A DNA stretch of 64,000 nucleotides from assembly GCA_963585895.1 (NCBI GenBank), contig OY757912.1, positions 83,887,813 through 83,951,812 of the forward strand. Reading direction: 5' to 3'. The DNA is from Sepioteuthis lessoniana. Lineage: Eukaryota > Mollusca > Cephalopoda > Myopsida > Loliginidae. The notes under the pieces were generated by a model, which worked only from the letters and a program-made list of their open reading frames with translations, had not been told where the DNA came from and ran no database searches. Both the position numbers and the translations under genes were made by a program. This document shows positions 45,288 to 57,172 of this stretch, piece by piece; the first letter of the stretch is position 1, and each line of letters begins with the position of its first letter.

Positions 45288-45610
45288 CAGTACTGCTCAT
45301 AAGTATCTGAACAAGCTCTAAATCTTTTATTTTAGATCTAATTTTGCAGGGGCCATTAAGAAATTGATGTTCTAGTTTGGTAACTCTTCTAAATGTGAAT
45401 TTGCCTTTTCAATCTCCTTGATTGAGTCTTAAAAATTTGATTTTATTAAAAAAACACTTTTTCAAGAAATTTAGAAATCAGAAATACAAAATGACAAAAC
45501 ACATACCTTATGTTGAATGCAATAAATTTTGGTTATTTTCTTTTAAAGTTCCTACTTTTTATTTTCATGAGAAGCAAATCAACTGCTTGTTCAAATATTT
45601 AGAGATATAT
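45288..45610. mobile_element. Possible Tc1-like MITE
   Basis: After a TA, the left end reads cagtactgctcataagtatc-tgaacaagc; the right end carries gcttgttcaaatatttagag. The inner 17 nt pair well, the outer bases do not. Interior AT-rich and non-coding. Confidence 0.4.
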
Positions 45611-45776
45611 TAAATTACTTGAGTAAAAACTAAGAAAATTCTTCAGTACTCTTTAGGTAGAGGGCCCAGTCAGCTGGGGCTGTAGAATACACCAACTACA
45701 TCTCTGCAGAGGGGTAAGACCCCTCCCCCATTCAATGAGTGTCCTGAAATATGACACTAAACAATATGATGTCAAG

Positions 45777-46071
45777 CATATTTACCAACCCCTCTGCTCG
45801 GGCAGGATATGACACAAGGTCAGTTTTTAAGCGGAGTTTAACAGGTTTGAATTCAGAGTTTTCCTTCTCCTAGACTAGTTGCCTCACCAAGGCTGAAGAA
45901 CCTAGTCTGTCCTACTATTGACCCATAGCTGGAGGCAGAATAATTGGATTCATACCTTTCCCCAGGGTATTAATGCTATGTGAAATGCATTCAGCCTCGT
46001 CTAGGATTTGAACTCATGTCGCTGTGTCCATTTCCTACGATGATAACCATTACATCACTGGCACCTCCACT
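45777..46071 (-). mobile_element. SINE-B inside family A, 10-bp TSD
   Basis: tgatgtcaag at 45767-45776 and tgatgttaag at 46072-46081 flank a full SINE-B in complement (ccaacccctctgctcgggca to ataaccattacatcactggc). Confidence 0.9.
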
Positions 46072-46502
46072 TGATGTTAAGGCTCCAGTCCTGTAGCTCT
46101 GGGAAATGTGGAGTACCCTTCATTGCCATTGGTCCCAAGTTCACTCTGGCCCACTGTGGTAGCATCTGAAAGGGTCCTATCTATGGGTCAAAGAGAACTG
46201 TTTGACATTTAAACTGTGTGCAAACAAATGACTTATGTTAAATTGAAATTGTTAGAAATAGAACTGTCTGACCATTTTACTGTGTGTAAATAAATGACAG
46301 ATGTTTAATTGGATTGCTAGTGAGACATAACATTACTTTGAACCATTTAACTGCTTGCAAACAAATGAGTAATGTTGAATAGAGTTATTAGTGTTAAATA
46401 GCAATACATGTAATTCTGTAACTGTGCCTAAGTTGAATTAATTGGTGTTACATAGCAATACTTAGAACCACTGACTTTGTGCAAATGTTCTATAGTTATA
46501 AT

Positions 46503-46794
46503 CCTATTTACCAACCCCTCCGCTCGGGCAGGATATGACACAAGGTCAATTTTTAAGCGGAGTTTAACAGGTTTGAATTCAGAGTTTTCCTTCTCCTAGA
46601 CTAGTTGCCTTACCAAGGCTGAAGAACCTAGTCTGCCCTACTATTTACCCATAGCTGGAGGGAGAATAATTGGATTCATACCTTTCCCAAGGGTATTAGT
46701 GCTATGTGAAATGCAATGAGTTTCGTCCAGGATTTGAACTCGTGTCGCCGTGTTCGTTTCCTACGACGATAACCGTTACACCACGGGCACCTCC
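46503..46794 (-). mobile_element. Young SINE-B with perfect 19-bp TSD
   Basis: aatgttctatagttataat is repeated without change at 46484-46502 and 46795-46813. The element is 292 bp. On minus: head ggaggtgcccgtggtgtaac, box B acgagttcaaatcctgg, body taataccc.tgggaaaggta, end gagcggaggggttggtaaat. CpGs are retained (ccgctcggg, gtcgccgtg, acgacgata), so this is the best consensus-like copy in the window. Confidence 0.95.
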
Positions 46795-46813
46795 AATGTT
46801 CTATAGTTATAAT

Positions 46814-47269
46814 GAGGGATGTACATGGATGAAGAATGAACATAACTCTCTTTATAAGAATATAACTCTCACACCTTATTCTCAAAAGGGTTGAAGTCTC
46901 TATAGTGTGTGAGACAGATGGATGGAAAGAAACAAGACAGATTGTTATATTAACTGGTAACTTCTTCTTCTCTTGACCATAGAACGCTGTGTTATCTTCA
47001 AGACCCAACTTAGCAATTCCTCTGCTTCTTGGCTGGGGATGCTCATTTGGAGGTCTGGTATGGGCCACAGGCCCCAGTGGGGCACTCTCAGTGACTGCAA
47101 GCTGGCTCTAATTCACCCCTCACTGATTTCAACTGACTCAACTGCCATGGGCATCTGCATATATTACTTCATAACACTCACTTACTTCCAATTAGATCAC
47201 GTGATCTTCCACTTATTTACACAGGTGCGTCTCTGATTGACAGCTCAGTCAAGGGTCAATATGTAACAC
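46814..47269. other. Unidentified insert, locally GC-richer
   Basis: Lies between family A pieces. 46960-47235 is GC-richer than its surroundings (ggccacaggccccagtgggg) and has a perfect 12-bp palindrome gatcacgtgatc at about 47195. Open frames on both strands resemble nothing I know. Confidence 0.45.
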
Positions 47270-47745
47270 AAATGAATGAATAGTGTTCAGCAGAAATACT
47301 TGTAATCACTTTACTGTCTGCAAACAAATGATTAATACTAAATAGAATTATTAGTGTTAAATAGCAATTACTGAAACCATTTAACTGTGTAGAAACAATA
47401 GCAATATTAGTGTGCTAACAAATTAATTGTAACTCATTTAAAAATGAAAATACCTACAAACTATTCACTTACAAATCTGATATGTACATCCATTTAAATG
47501 TGTGCAAATAAATGATTAATAGTAAATAGAATTATTCATATTAGATAGAAATACTTGAAACCATTTAACTATGTTCAAAAAACGAGCGCAGCCTCATTTA
47601 AAAATGTTATCAACAAAATGTATTGATAAATCATATATATTTTGTGTGTATATATATATATATATATATGTATATATAGGATTTGGCATTAAATAACCTA
47701 CAATGGTTGATATTCCATAAAATCCAAACAACCAACCAACCTTTA

Positions 47746-48714
47746 CATAGAGCAATAAGCAGTTAATATAAGATGTTAAAACTCTCAAAAATCTTCTCCA
47801 ACTCTAGTTTCATTTATTTCATAGTCAAGTAAAATGAATGGACTAACCATTTATTTTATTGGCTACCTGCAGATTGAATGCATGAAACTCAAATAATAAA
47901 AGAAAATTTTTGTGAGTTTTAACATTTAATATTATATATATAATAAAATTATTCTACATAACATTTATAAAATGAATTCTCTGAGAAATATTTTGTATAA
48001 TCTAAAGAGCATAATATTTGATTTGCCACACAATAGTGAGTTGCAATTCTTGCTTTTATAATGAGTTTTGTTCTTATTGAGTGCTCTAAATTCCTGTTTT
48101 TGGGCTAAACTAAGTTCTTGTAATCATAGAAAATCATTGAGAAAAAAATGTGTGTATCATGCCAATAACATGTTGCCATTGTTCCACATGAAGTCAAATC
48201 TCATCATAATTTATGACTCTTTTGTCAAGGTCAAAAAATAGGCTGGTACACGACCACACAAGATACTGGCTGACTGCTTACTCTACAGACATAGCAGTAG
48301 ACAAGTCACACAACCTCTTTTGATCAATTAGAATGGACCACAAGCAATGTTCTTAAAGCCCTGGAATTTCCTCTCTTTTCTTCTAAATATGTGCAGCATA
48401 AGAGACTCTTACATAGTCATATTCCTGCTCTCTCATGCTGCATATTAAACCCTATTTAGGTTCTAACTACAACCACTCAAACATAACGTCACCAAAGAAC
48501 TCCTATGATCCATGCTCTGAAGCCAATCTTCTCTTTCTCTATTATCAAGTCAACATAAACACAAATAAATCTATGCTTTGAACACCAAACTTCCCTTTCT
48601 TTCTGCTACTGTCTTTCATGCAACTTTTATACTAACCAAATAGAACTTTTCACTAAATGAACCATTTAACTATATGAATTGCTTGTTTTAGAAAATTACA
48701 AATACACCTTTGTT
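47746..48714. other. No recognisable feature
   Basis: AT-rich DNA without coding, tRNA-like or repeat signals. Confidence 0.4.
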
Positions 48715-49125
48715 TGTTATTACTTGGAATATTTGGACTATTGACCTCATTTTGGATGATGTGTCCTTCAGCCTTCATCAAGGGTTTCCTGTCAAACTTT
48801 GGATTCCATACAGAATCTCGAACTGAACACTTTATTTGAATCACTGGGGTAGACTCTTCCAATTCTGTTAACCATGACCAGGTACAAGTGTTAAGTTTTA
48901 GTAAGTATTCCTTGTTATTCTTACCTGTTGTTGGGATTGAACCTGCAACCTCCAGATGATTTCACTTAGAAGCACTTTCCAATCAAGCGCTTTATCCACT
49001 GTGCCATATGTCCTTGCCAGAGTTTGACATGAAACACCTGATGAAGGCCGAAGGACATATCTGCTGAAACGTCATGAGTATAACAATAAAGAAGAGGTCA
49101 GTAGTCCGAATATTCTAAGTAATAA
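48715..49125. mobile_element. SINE-E with an inverted second 3' domain (palindrome)
   Basis: A full SINE-E on minus: head 49014-48944 with box A tggcacagtggataaagcgc and box B gcaggttcaatccc, middle (cacttgtacctggtcatgg), 3' domain to 48715. Directly right of the head, 49017-49125 is a second 3' domain in plus orientation (cacctgatgaaggccgaagg, tgctgaaacgtcatgagtat). The outermost about 33 nt pair as an inverted repeat (ttattac..ggaatattt.gact). Confidence 0.75.
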
Positions 49126-49319
49126 CAATTATCAAGTTTTATCTCAGAAAATTTATAAAATAACACCTTTGTTTGTTGATTAACTTTTGTTTGTCTTTCA
49201 TATCTTTTTATCACTCTACCAAATGGTGAATGATAGTGTTGTCCTTCTCAGGAGAGTTTTCCTGTCTTCTCTCTCTTTCTCATCACCATACATAGATATA
49301 ATGCCATGGAGTATGTATT

Positions 49320-49607
49320 GACCCAACCCTTATACCATGAGCAGGATGTGATACAGGGTCAATTTTTCAGTATAGTATAGCTGGTTTGAATTCAGAGTTT
49401 TCCTTCTCCTAGATTGGTTGCCATACCAGAGTTTAAGAACCCAGTCTGCTCTTCTGTTTCCCCATAGCTGGGGAAAGAGCAGATGGATTCATACCTTAAC
49501 CATGGGTGTCAGCATGAAGTGAAAAGCAAACAGCCTCTTCCAGGATTTGAACTCAGGTCTCCTATTCCCTTTCCTCTGATGATAACACTTATGCTAGGTG
49601 TGCCTTT
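49320..49607 (-). mobile_element. SINE-B, near full length
   Basis: Complement: acccaacccttataccatga, ggtttgaattcagagttttc, aggatttgaactcaggtctc, gatgataacacttatgct. Confidence 0.85.
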
Positions 49608-50269
49608 GTTTGCAAACTAGTCCCCAAGACCACTGCTACTGTTGATTGCCTCTTGGAGTTGTCTGCCCCTTATATCTATAAATAGTCTCCATCTTTAATG
49701 AACTGGTTCTTAGGTCAGTTAACATTTCACAACTACTATACAAAGTCCAGTCTTTACTGAGACCTCCAAATTTTTAAAAGTCTAGTTTTGTACTAAGTTT
49801 AAAGAATGCAGTTTTAAATAAAATTTTCTCAGCTTTTTCATTTTTTTTTTAGTTTTTAATTTCTTTTTTTTTTTTTTAATTTTCCTTTTAAACTAGTCTC
49901 TATCTTTCCCATTCACCATCCCTCCACTCCTATTGCAGTTTTTCTGAATTTATTCATTACATTGCCTATTTTTCAGCATGTTCATTTTTAGTGTTCGTCT
50001 TCTCATTGCTTTAAATGTGTTTTGTCGTTGCATCTTGTTGCCTGAAGTCAACTCTCAGTTCATTAATTGTTTTTATACTTCTCTTACACAACTAACAAGA
50101 AAATATTCTTAGTTATTACTTTTGTTATCGTTGGAAAATTATTCATCAACAATCTTATTGTATTGGCCTCTGTCAAGGTTGACTATAGAAGTAAAAGTTT
50201 TTTTTTTTCTAGAATGAGTACATGTTCATTGGAAAACAAGAGTCTAACTAAAAATGTGTGAGTGATTTA
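49608..50269. other. No recognisable feature
   Basis: T-rich stretch at 49835-49890; nothing else supported. Confidence 0.4.
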
Positions 50270-50462
50270 ACACCATGCCAACCTGTTTAGGGTTATTTTA
50301 TGCCAAGAGGTTAGGGAATCTCATTCCTTGTACATTAATATTTACATTTTCTGTGAAGATGTTTCTTAAGAGGTTTTTTTTCTCATGGTCCTATCAAATA
50401 CAAATATTTTTAAAACCTGACCTATTTGTCCCAGAGATAGTACCCTAACTTGTACTACCTTT
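50270..50462 (-). repeat. Family A2 3' half
   Basis: Complement of the A2 tail: gccaacctgtttagggttat, gaggttagggaatctcattc, cttaagaggt, tcctatcaaatacaaat. Confidence 0.7.
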
Positions 50463-50727
50463 TCAGGTATGTTGAGAAGAAGAGACAAAGGACATTGCAT
50501 GAAAGAATTAGAAAATACAAGATAATCTCTAAGTATGGAGAGCAGAATAAAAGCAATTTAACCTTTTAAAATGAATAGAATTATATAGATTTGGTAATGA
50601 TAATAATATTCCTTTTGACTTATGTTCAACTAGAAATGATAGAATACTGGTATCTTTTGTTTAGAAGAAAATTATCTTTTTTGTATAATAGTTTGAGGTA
50701 TACTTATTTATAGGGGATGTGCTTTAT

Positions 50728-51298
50728 ACCCAACCTCTCCACATGAGTATTTAATATATAAATCTAGACAGATTTTGTCATTGAACAATTTGCAAAGTTT
50801 GATGACATAAAAAGAAACCATCTTACAAAGAACTATTTTTGACACTTGAAATGCATACTTATGTTGAACTGAATTGTTTGAAATAGAACTGTTTTTACAT
50901 ATTACTGAGTGTAAATGGAAACGGTACTTATGCTAAGCTATACTGTTTGAAATAGAACTGTTTATATGTATAAAATTGATTTGGCATTAAATAACCTAAA
51001 ATGGTTGATATGCCACCAAACGAAACTCTCCACATGAGTAAAATATGACACAAAGTCAATTTTTTACTGGAGGTTAACAGGTTTGAATTCAGTGTTTTCC
51101 TTCTTCTAGGCTGGTTGTCTAACCAAGGATAAAGAACCATAAAGAATACTTCTATTTATCATTGTTGGAGAGGAAGAATAGTTGAATGCATATCTTTCCC
51201 AAGGGTATGTGAAATACAAACAGCCTTATTCAGGTTTTGAACTTGGGTTTTGGTATCCATTTCCTACCATGATACTTATTACACTGTCAGCACTTCCA
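50728..51298 (-). mobile_element. SINE-B split by family A
   Basis: 3' end at 50728-50749 (cccaacctctccacatgagta), remainder at 51026-51298 (aaatatgacacaaagtcaat, caggttttgaacttgggttt, catgatacttattacac). Confidence 0.88.
50750..51025 (+). mobile_element. Family A, 5'-truncated, with 15-bp TSD
   Basis: ctctccacatgagta occurs at 50735-50749 and 51026-51040. The 276-bp insert has two tail hairpins: a decayed one (tttgtcattgaacaatttgc) and a good one (tttggcattaaataacct, atggttgatatgcca). Confidence 0.9.
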
Positions 51299-51370
51299 TC
51301 CTGTATGTCCACTATGTCCAATCGAGATCCAGTATGTCTTGGAAACAGTATGAAAAACAGACACATTACA

Positions 51371-51440
51371 CTAAGTTCAAATAGAAGAATAGTTGAACTT
51401 ATACCTTTTCCAGTTGTATTAGCATTATGGAAAATGAGTC
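51371..51440 (-). repeat. SINE-B fragment
   Basis: agaatagttgaacttatacc, ttttccagttgtattagca: complement of the mid body only. Confidence 0.5.
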
Positions 51441-51460
51441 TTACATCTGATGATTGTAGT

Positions 51461-51690
51461 CTGGTTTGCTTTCTTTATTTAATGGCATATCAACATTTTC
51501 AGGTTATTCAATGCCAAAGACATCCCTTTTAAGAACAGTAGTAGTACTATTTAACCTATAAATGGAGGGATAAAGGGTTTCATACCTTTCTAAAAAGTTA
51601 CTTATCCAAAAGTGAATGCTATAGCATGACAGGAGTTCAAATGCACTTTCAATGATGTCACAGTCCAGAATGTTACCCACAATGCCACAT
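51461..51690 (-). mobile_element. SINE-D, near full length
   Basis: Complement: aatggcatatcaacattttc, tatttaacctataaatggag, ggagttcaaatgcac, atgttacccacaatgcca. Confidence 0.8.
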
Positions 51691-51964
51691 ATAATTTATT
51701 TAATATATGAAACTTAAAATAATTAAGCCAAAACAAAGAGGTGAGGTACCATTTCCTTTTCAGGTCATATGCTGCTCTGCTGGACAGTATTGGAGCACTT
51801 TCTTGGTTAAGAAAATTTTTAAAAAAATTTTGTTTGTTCATTTATAAATACTTATATGTATATTTTGCAAAATACATATCTAAGGGGCTCTTAAACACAT
51901 CATCAGTGATGTCTTTAGTTTATATAAATGCAATTAATGATATATAATAGTATAAAGCATTTAT

Positions 51965-52008
<44 letters not shown>

Positions 52009-52202
52009 TCCACAAACAGACTGTTTTGTTGTATCACAACTCTTCAGTGTGGCTTGACACGTAGGAAGCTTGAAACTGGGATAAGCGTATTTATTTTTAA
52101 AATGCACCAAATATTTTAAAACTGATTAAAATGCCCTTAAAAAATTCTATAACAAGGACCCTTTGTTTTGTCATCTCATATATATATATATGTATACAAC
52201 AT
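51691..52202. repeat. AT-rich with (TA)n
   Basis: TA runs at 51969-52003 and 52178-52190. No gene. Confidence 0.8.
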
Positions 52203-52261
52203 TGCTTTGGTTTGGTTTTATGGCATATCAACCATTTTAGGTTGTTCAATGCCAAATCCTC

Positions 52262-52299
<38 letters not shown>

Positions 52300-52613
52300 T
52301 TGTAAACACATCATTTTATTGATAATGTTTTTGAACTAGTATAAGCTTATTTATTTGAGCACAGTTAAATGGTTTCAAGTATAGCTATGTATCACTAGCA
52401 ATTCAATTAAACATCCATCATTTGTTTATATGCAGTTAAATGATCAAACAGTTCTATTTAGCCTAAGTCATTTGTTTGCTCTCAATTTGAATGTCAAACA
52501 GTTCTATTTGACCCATAGATAGTATCCTACCAGGTGTGACCACTCCAGGCCAGAGTGGACCTGGGAGCGATGACAATGAAGGGATACTCCACATTCCCTA
52601 AAGCTCTAAGAGA
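52203..52613 (-). mobile_element. Family A, 5'-truncated
   Basis: Complement: hairpin tail (ggcatatcaaccattttagg), a (TA)n run at 52265-52296, monomers, and body to actccacattccctaaagct. Confidence 0.8.
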
Positions 52614-53187
52614 GTTATCTCCTTTAACAAATGATTGACTCTTCACAGAAAAGAGCTAGTTTCATCCAACAAAATTTGTGTAGACAGACTCGCTACTCAA
52701 GTCACATGCAGGCCTTGTTTTTTAGTGCAAGGATCAGTTCATGTGGCTTGGTTGCTTGACTTTGTCACGTTGGTCAAGGTCACCTAATATGGATACCTGA
52801 AAGCCAGCATTCAGGTCTCACGTGCTAAAACCAACTCTCTTCAAGCCTCAGAGGACTGTCCACCCAGGTTCTAACCCTCTCTGGAAGGGCTAGGTTTATC
52901 ACTTGGCACCCCTTTTTAGAAGAATGCCAACAGGGCTTGAGGCTTTTTTGGGAAGGCTGGGTGAGTCTGCACTTGAACCCACCTTAAAAAGGTCTTGTGC
53001 CACACTCATGCATTAGGTGGGGCACCTAAAAAATATCATTCCCGTATCCTAGTTGACGAGAATATAAAAAAAGAATATTGTTGTGTTAAAGATATATTTA
53101 ACTATTTTTTTAAATATTTTGTTGTTCATGAATATTTGGGTTATAACCATTTTTGGTGACAAAGAAGATAAACAAAAACTCACAAAA
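52614..53187. other. GC-richer unidentified DNA, possible retroelement leader
   Basis: 52660-53040 is less AT-rich than its surroundings with no coding pattern. 53140-53187 ends in a ttttggtgacaaagaag motif directly before the gag start, like the leader of Gypsy elements. Whether an LTR is present could not be decided. Confidence 0.35.
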
Positions 53188-53406
53188 ATGGCGATATCAC
53201 CAGACATGCTGAAGGAGATATTAAATCAACAAGAACAGTTTCAAAAGTCACAACAACCTTTGTTGACTATGATGACTCAACAGAAAAATCACCAACTGGA
53301 AATTTTACAAGAAAGAAAGAATCTGAATACAAATTCTGTGGATAACATAGGAAACAATATAACGGAATTCCATTATGACACTGAAAGCGGAAAAACTTTT
53401 ACTTAG
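53188..53406 (+). pseudogene. Gypsy-type LTR retrotransposon gag N-terminus fragment
   Basis: The frame from the Met at 53188 reads MAISPDMLKEILNQQEQFQK and, near its end, NNITEFHYDTESGKTFT, the pattern of the gag N-terminus of a widespread invertebrate Gypsy group. It is cut at a stop at 53404; no further gag, protease or RT is found downstream. Confidence 0.6.
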
Positions 53407-53481
53407 TAGTACAAAAGTTGGATAGACATTTTCCAAAACAAACTTTCATAGAGAGATAAAAATTGGAAAATTCATCAACTA

Positions 53482-53485
<4 letters not shown>

Positions 53486-53544
<59 letters not shown>

Positions 53545-53644
53545 ACATTTATATATATTATGAATGATATATAATAACATATAACATATATTTATACATG
53601 CATATATATGATTAATGATATATATATATATATACACACACACA
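53486..53644. repeat. (TA)n/(CA)n microsatellite cluster
   Basis: TA run at 53486-53534, then mixed TA/CA to 53644. Confidence 0.9.
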
Positions 53645-54135
53645 CTGCAACAAAATATACTAAATTAACTAGTCTAAAATACTGAAAGCAATATTTTACT
53701 CTATTAAAAATTCTTGATAAATCATATTCTTCATAAAATTAATTTACTTTTTTCAATGTTGAATTGTACAAATTTCAATTTGACATTCATTATATATGAA
53801 ATAATTTTTAATATTTAAAAAAATACTGAAGATTTATTAATAATTATTGATATTTATAGACAGCCACAGATTTCTTTTAGCTGCATCACTAAGCTATGTA
53901 ATCAAGGAAAATTATGTGCGCGTGTTTGTTTTCAAATGATTAAATTCTATGAAATAAAATAAAATAAAATAAAATATAGCAGTTAGTAGTTTCAATTCCA
54001 ATACTGCTAAAGTTGTAGACTGAAAGTGAGAAATTGTGGTGGTAGAGCAAGTGTCATAGCAAAGTTGTCACAAAGCGAGCTGGTTTTCTAAGAAGTAATT
54101 TCATAACCAAGTTTACCTGCTGACCCTTGAAAGAA
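53645..54135. other. No gene; (AAAAT)n
   Basis: Short aaaataaaataaaataaaat run at about 53952-53976; otherwise AT-rich. Confidence 0.45.
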
Positions 54136-54480
54136 GTGAAAGCAATGATTATTCTAGGATGACGGACAAGATAATGATTCAGTACAATTCTTGAATGATG
54201 ATGAGAGCTGTGTAAGGAATGATTATAAAAATAATGATTCAAGATAATTATTAAATGATATTGAACGTATTCACTATCTGATGATTATTCTAGAATGACT
54301 GACAAGATAATAATTAAGTACAATTTCATAATGATAATGAAGGTAAGGATTCAAGACAATTTTCAAATGATGATTAAGGTAGTGAAAGCAATGATTATTC
54401 TAGAATGACTGACAAGATTCGAGACGATTCTTCTATGACAATGAAGACAGTGAAAGCGACGATTAGAATGATGGACAGTA
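54136..54480. repeat. Degenerate minisatellite
   Basis: Recurring blocks gtgaaagcaatgattattct and agaatgactgacaagat at about 54135, 54270, 54378 and 54450, with gattcaagacaatt between, spaced irregularly at 70-135 bp. Confidence 0.65.
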
Positions 54481-55378
54481 TATTTTACTGATATGATATC
54501 TAATGAAAAACATTGCTGTTGCAAGTGTTTGATATTGAGGACTGGTAGCTAGACAAATGAATTTAGCAAGAGGTAATGTTGTGAAAGCTAATGATAATAA
54601 TGAATCAATCCTAAAATGTATTATTAATGTGGAAAAAATTTGCCCAAAACAAAGTAAAAATTCAAAAGGAACCAATGGGCCATTATAATAATGATGCTAC
54701 AACTCCTATAAATTCTGAAAATTAATTGATAAGAAGAACAACAAAGCTGTGAACAATATTCTGAGATAACCAATGAGTCATGTGAATAAGTGCCTTTCTT
54801 TGAAAATATATTCATCTTACTTTCTTACTCTAAGCTTATCTGACTTGCCGGTCTTTGCTTCTTTTGATATATCTACTACACTCTTAATTTTTTTGCTCTT
54901 TCTTTTTCATCTTGCTTGTTTTTCTTTTGATTTTTTTTTCATGGTTCTGCCCCAGCATGCAATATTTTCACCATCTCCCAACCATGCTTCGTTGCTATGG
55001 TTTCTGAGTCGCTTTGCAGACACTTGTGGAGAGAGCACCTTGGTAATTGAGCTTATCTACAAAGGACATGGCCACTCCTTCATTTGCTTGGGTGCATATA
55101 TACAGCATATAACTGTAGAGGTTGTACTAAGCCAGAGTGAAAAAGCCAATAGGGAAGAAAAGAGAGTGAATAAGAGAGAGAAACCTAAAGAAAGAGAATC
55201 AGATGGAAGAAAAAGGAAAAATAAAAGTATAATAATAATAATTCAACTCTTTGTTTATGGAGGTGTGGCTGTAATCAAGTGAACATGTTAATGTGAAGGT
55301 TTATGTGTGTGCAATTAAATAGGCATTGGTTTTTACACCTAAAAACATATACATGTGGGAATTTATTGACGCCATAAT

Positions 55379-55440
<62 letters not shown>

Positions 55441-55771
55441 GTAATTTTTACCAAGCAATGACTTGTATACAGGTCTCATATGGTTCTCAATTGGTACTCC
55501 TTGAATCTGGCCTTGTGCTAAATTTAGCCCAGTCCAGTAGATATCTATAAATACTCAAATTTAATGGCCTCTATATGATGTTAACTCACTTCTTATTTAT
55601 AGAATTTATATTATAATTATTTGCTGGTAATTATTATCACTAGGAATAATTATTGTAAGAATACTGTCATTGGTAGGATGGAGCTGAGAGCATAAAATCC
55701 AAGGATTCTTCCTAGCTTACTCCTTTTATTTCCTGAGTAAGAAAACTCATGAAAATGACTCTATGATTAGC
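54481..55771. other. No gene recognised; (CA)n
   Basis: A 169-codon plus frame at 54773-55282 has no family resemblance, a hydrophobic F/L-rich first half and a K/R/E-rich second half; I treat it as chance. A (CA)n run of about 27 units lies at 55383-55437. Confidence 0.45.
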
Positions 55772-56178
55772 CTGCTGTCAGAAAGGCTTAGAATACACTG
55801 ACTGTATCCTCTGCAGAAGAGTAAGACACCCTCCACCCTCAAAAGGAGGTGTCTCAGATATGACACTTAACTGCATCTGATGATGAGGCTTCAGTTCTGA
55901 AGATCTGGGGAATGTGGAGTACCTCTTTATTGCCAATACCCCCAGATCCATGCTTATCGAGAGTGGTTGTATTTGTTAGGGTCACATCTATGGATTATAC
56001 AGATCTGTTTAAAAATGATTTGTATTTGATAGGACCATGTACAAAAATGTTTTTTTCTAAATTATCAAGAAACAACACATTAAAAAATGTAAATATAAAT
56101 GTAAAAATGAATGCAATTCCTTATCCTCTAGGTATGAAATAACGTTTAACATATTGGCATGCCATTAAAATTGAGTTG
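55772..56178 (+). mobile_element. Family A2, near full length
   Basis: ggcttagaatacactgactg, tcagatatgacacttaactg, gggtcacatctatggattat, then cctctaggtatgaaataacg and ggcatgccattaaaattgag. Confidence 0.75.
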
Positions 56179-56835
56179 TCAATGTTGGATAGAAATTTTG
56201 TTTGTTAATTTATACTTAATTAAAAATCATAGGTAAACTGGTGCCCTAGGTGGACTGGAAATTGTCTTATTTTCCAAGTTAGAGCATTTTGATGATATTG
56301 TGCTAACAAAAATTACACTATATACTTTTTCCTGTATTACAGTGACAAACACCCATACCGAAGTTGAATCATTATATCATAAATTGTTACTGATTATCAG
56401 ATTTTGTATTGTTAAATACAGTATTGTTTGTGATTACATAAAATCCTGCATTTTGATAACTTTCTTTGGAGAAATGTCTCCTTTCATTATATGTCAATTG
56501 CTTGTCACATTGAAAATGTGTATCAGATTAGGTGTTAAGTAATATGAGCATTTCCTTGATTATAAAGATACCTTCTTGTGTATTCTTAATTAGATACTCC
56601 TGACTGTAATTATTCTTGGCAGGCTTTTAAGACATTTTTTAAGTATAAGAAGTGATTTCTTACAGCTCTTTTATCTTTGCTTTCTGTACACTTTAAAATA
56701 CAGAATAGTTGCTATTCAAGTTTATTTTTTGAGAAAATTTATTTTTTAATTCTTGAAATTATATTTGACTAAGTACAACCTTTTTCATTTATCATTGATT
56801 TTTGCTTTATGACTAGAGTACTCTACTATAAACTC

Positions 56836-57172
56836 AGCCCTTAGAATATGCTGAGGGGGTACCCCAAGCATGATACTAAACTGCATTTGATAGTGAGGCT
56901 CCAGTGTGGAGTACTCCTTCATTGCCATTGCTCTCAGGTTGACTCTGACCCAGAGTGTGAGAACCATTTAGAGTCCCATCTATGAGTCAAGTTTAAAAAT
57001 TATTTGTATTTGTTAGGACTTTGTGCATAATAAAAACACCTCTTAAGAAGCAATTCATAAAAAAATCTAATTATAAATGTACAATGATTGCAGTTTCCTA
57101 ACCTCTAGACATAAGATAAACCTAGATGGGTTGAAATGGATTGAGATGCCATTAATATCAATCAACTTTCAA
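56836..57172 (+). mobile_element. Family A2 with internal deletions
   Basis: cagcccttagaatatgctga, catgatactaaactgcattt, gtcccatctatgagtcaag, tttcctaacctctagacata, gccattaatatcaatcaac. Confidence 0.7.

Larger units (their letters stand above)
45663..47745 (+). mobile_element. Family A copy broken by nested insertions
   Basis: Pieces at 45663-45776 (5' end), 46082-46502 (body and monomers) and 47270-47745 (monomers and hairpin tail tttggcattaaataacc). Two SINE-B elements with their own TSDs lie inside, plus about 0.45 kb of unidentified DNA (46814-47269). Confidence 0.8.

Noticed and set aside
46676..47068. 130-codon minus frame
   Set aside because: About half of it is the young SINE-B read through; the rest is unidentified DNA with no protein similarity that I can name.
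54773..55282. 169-codon plus frame
   Set aside because: No motif or family resemblance, composition follows local pyrimidine- and purine-rich DNA, and it ends next to microsatellites. Kept as chance.
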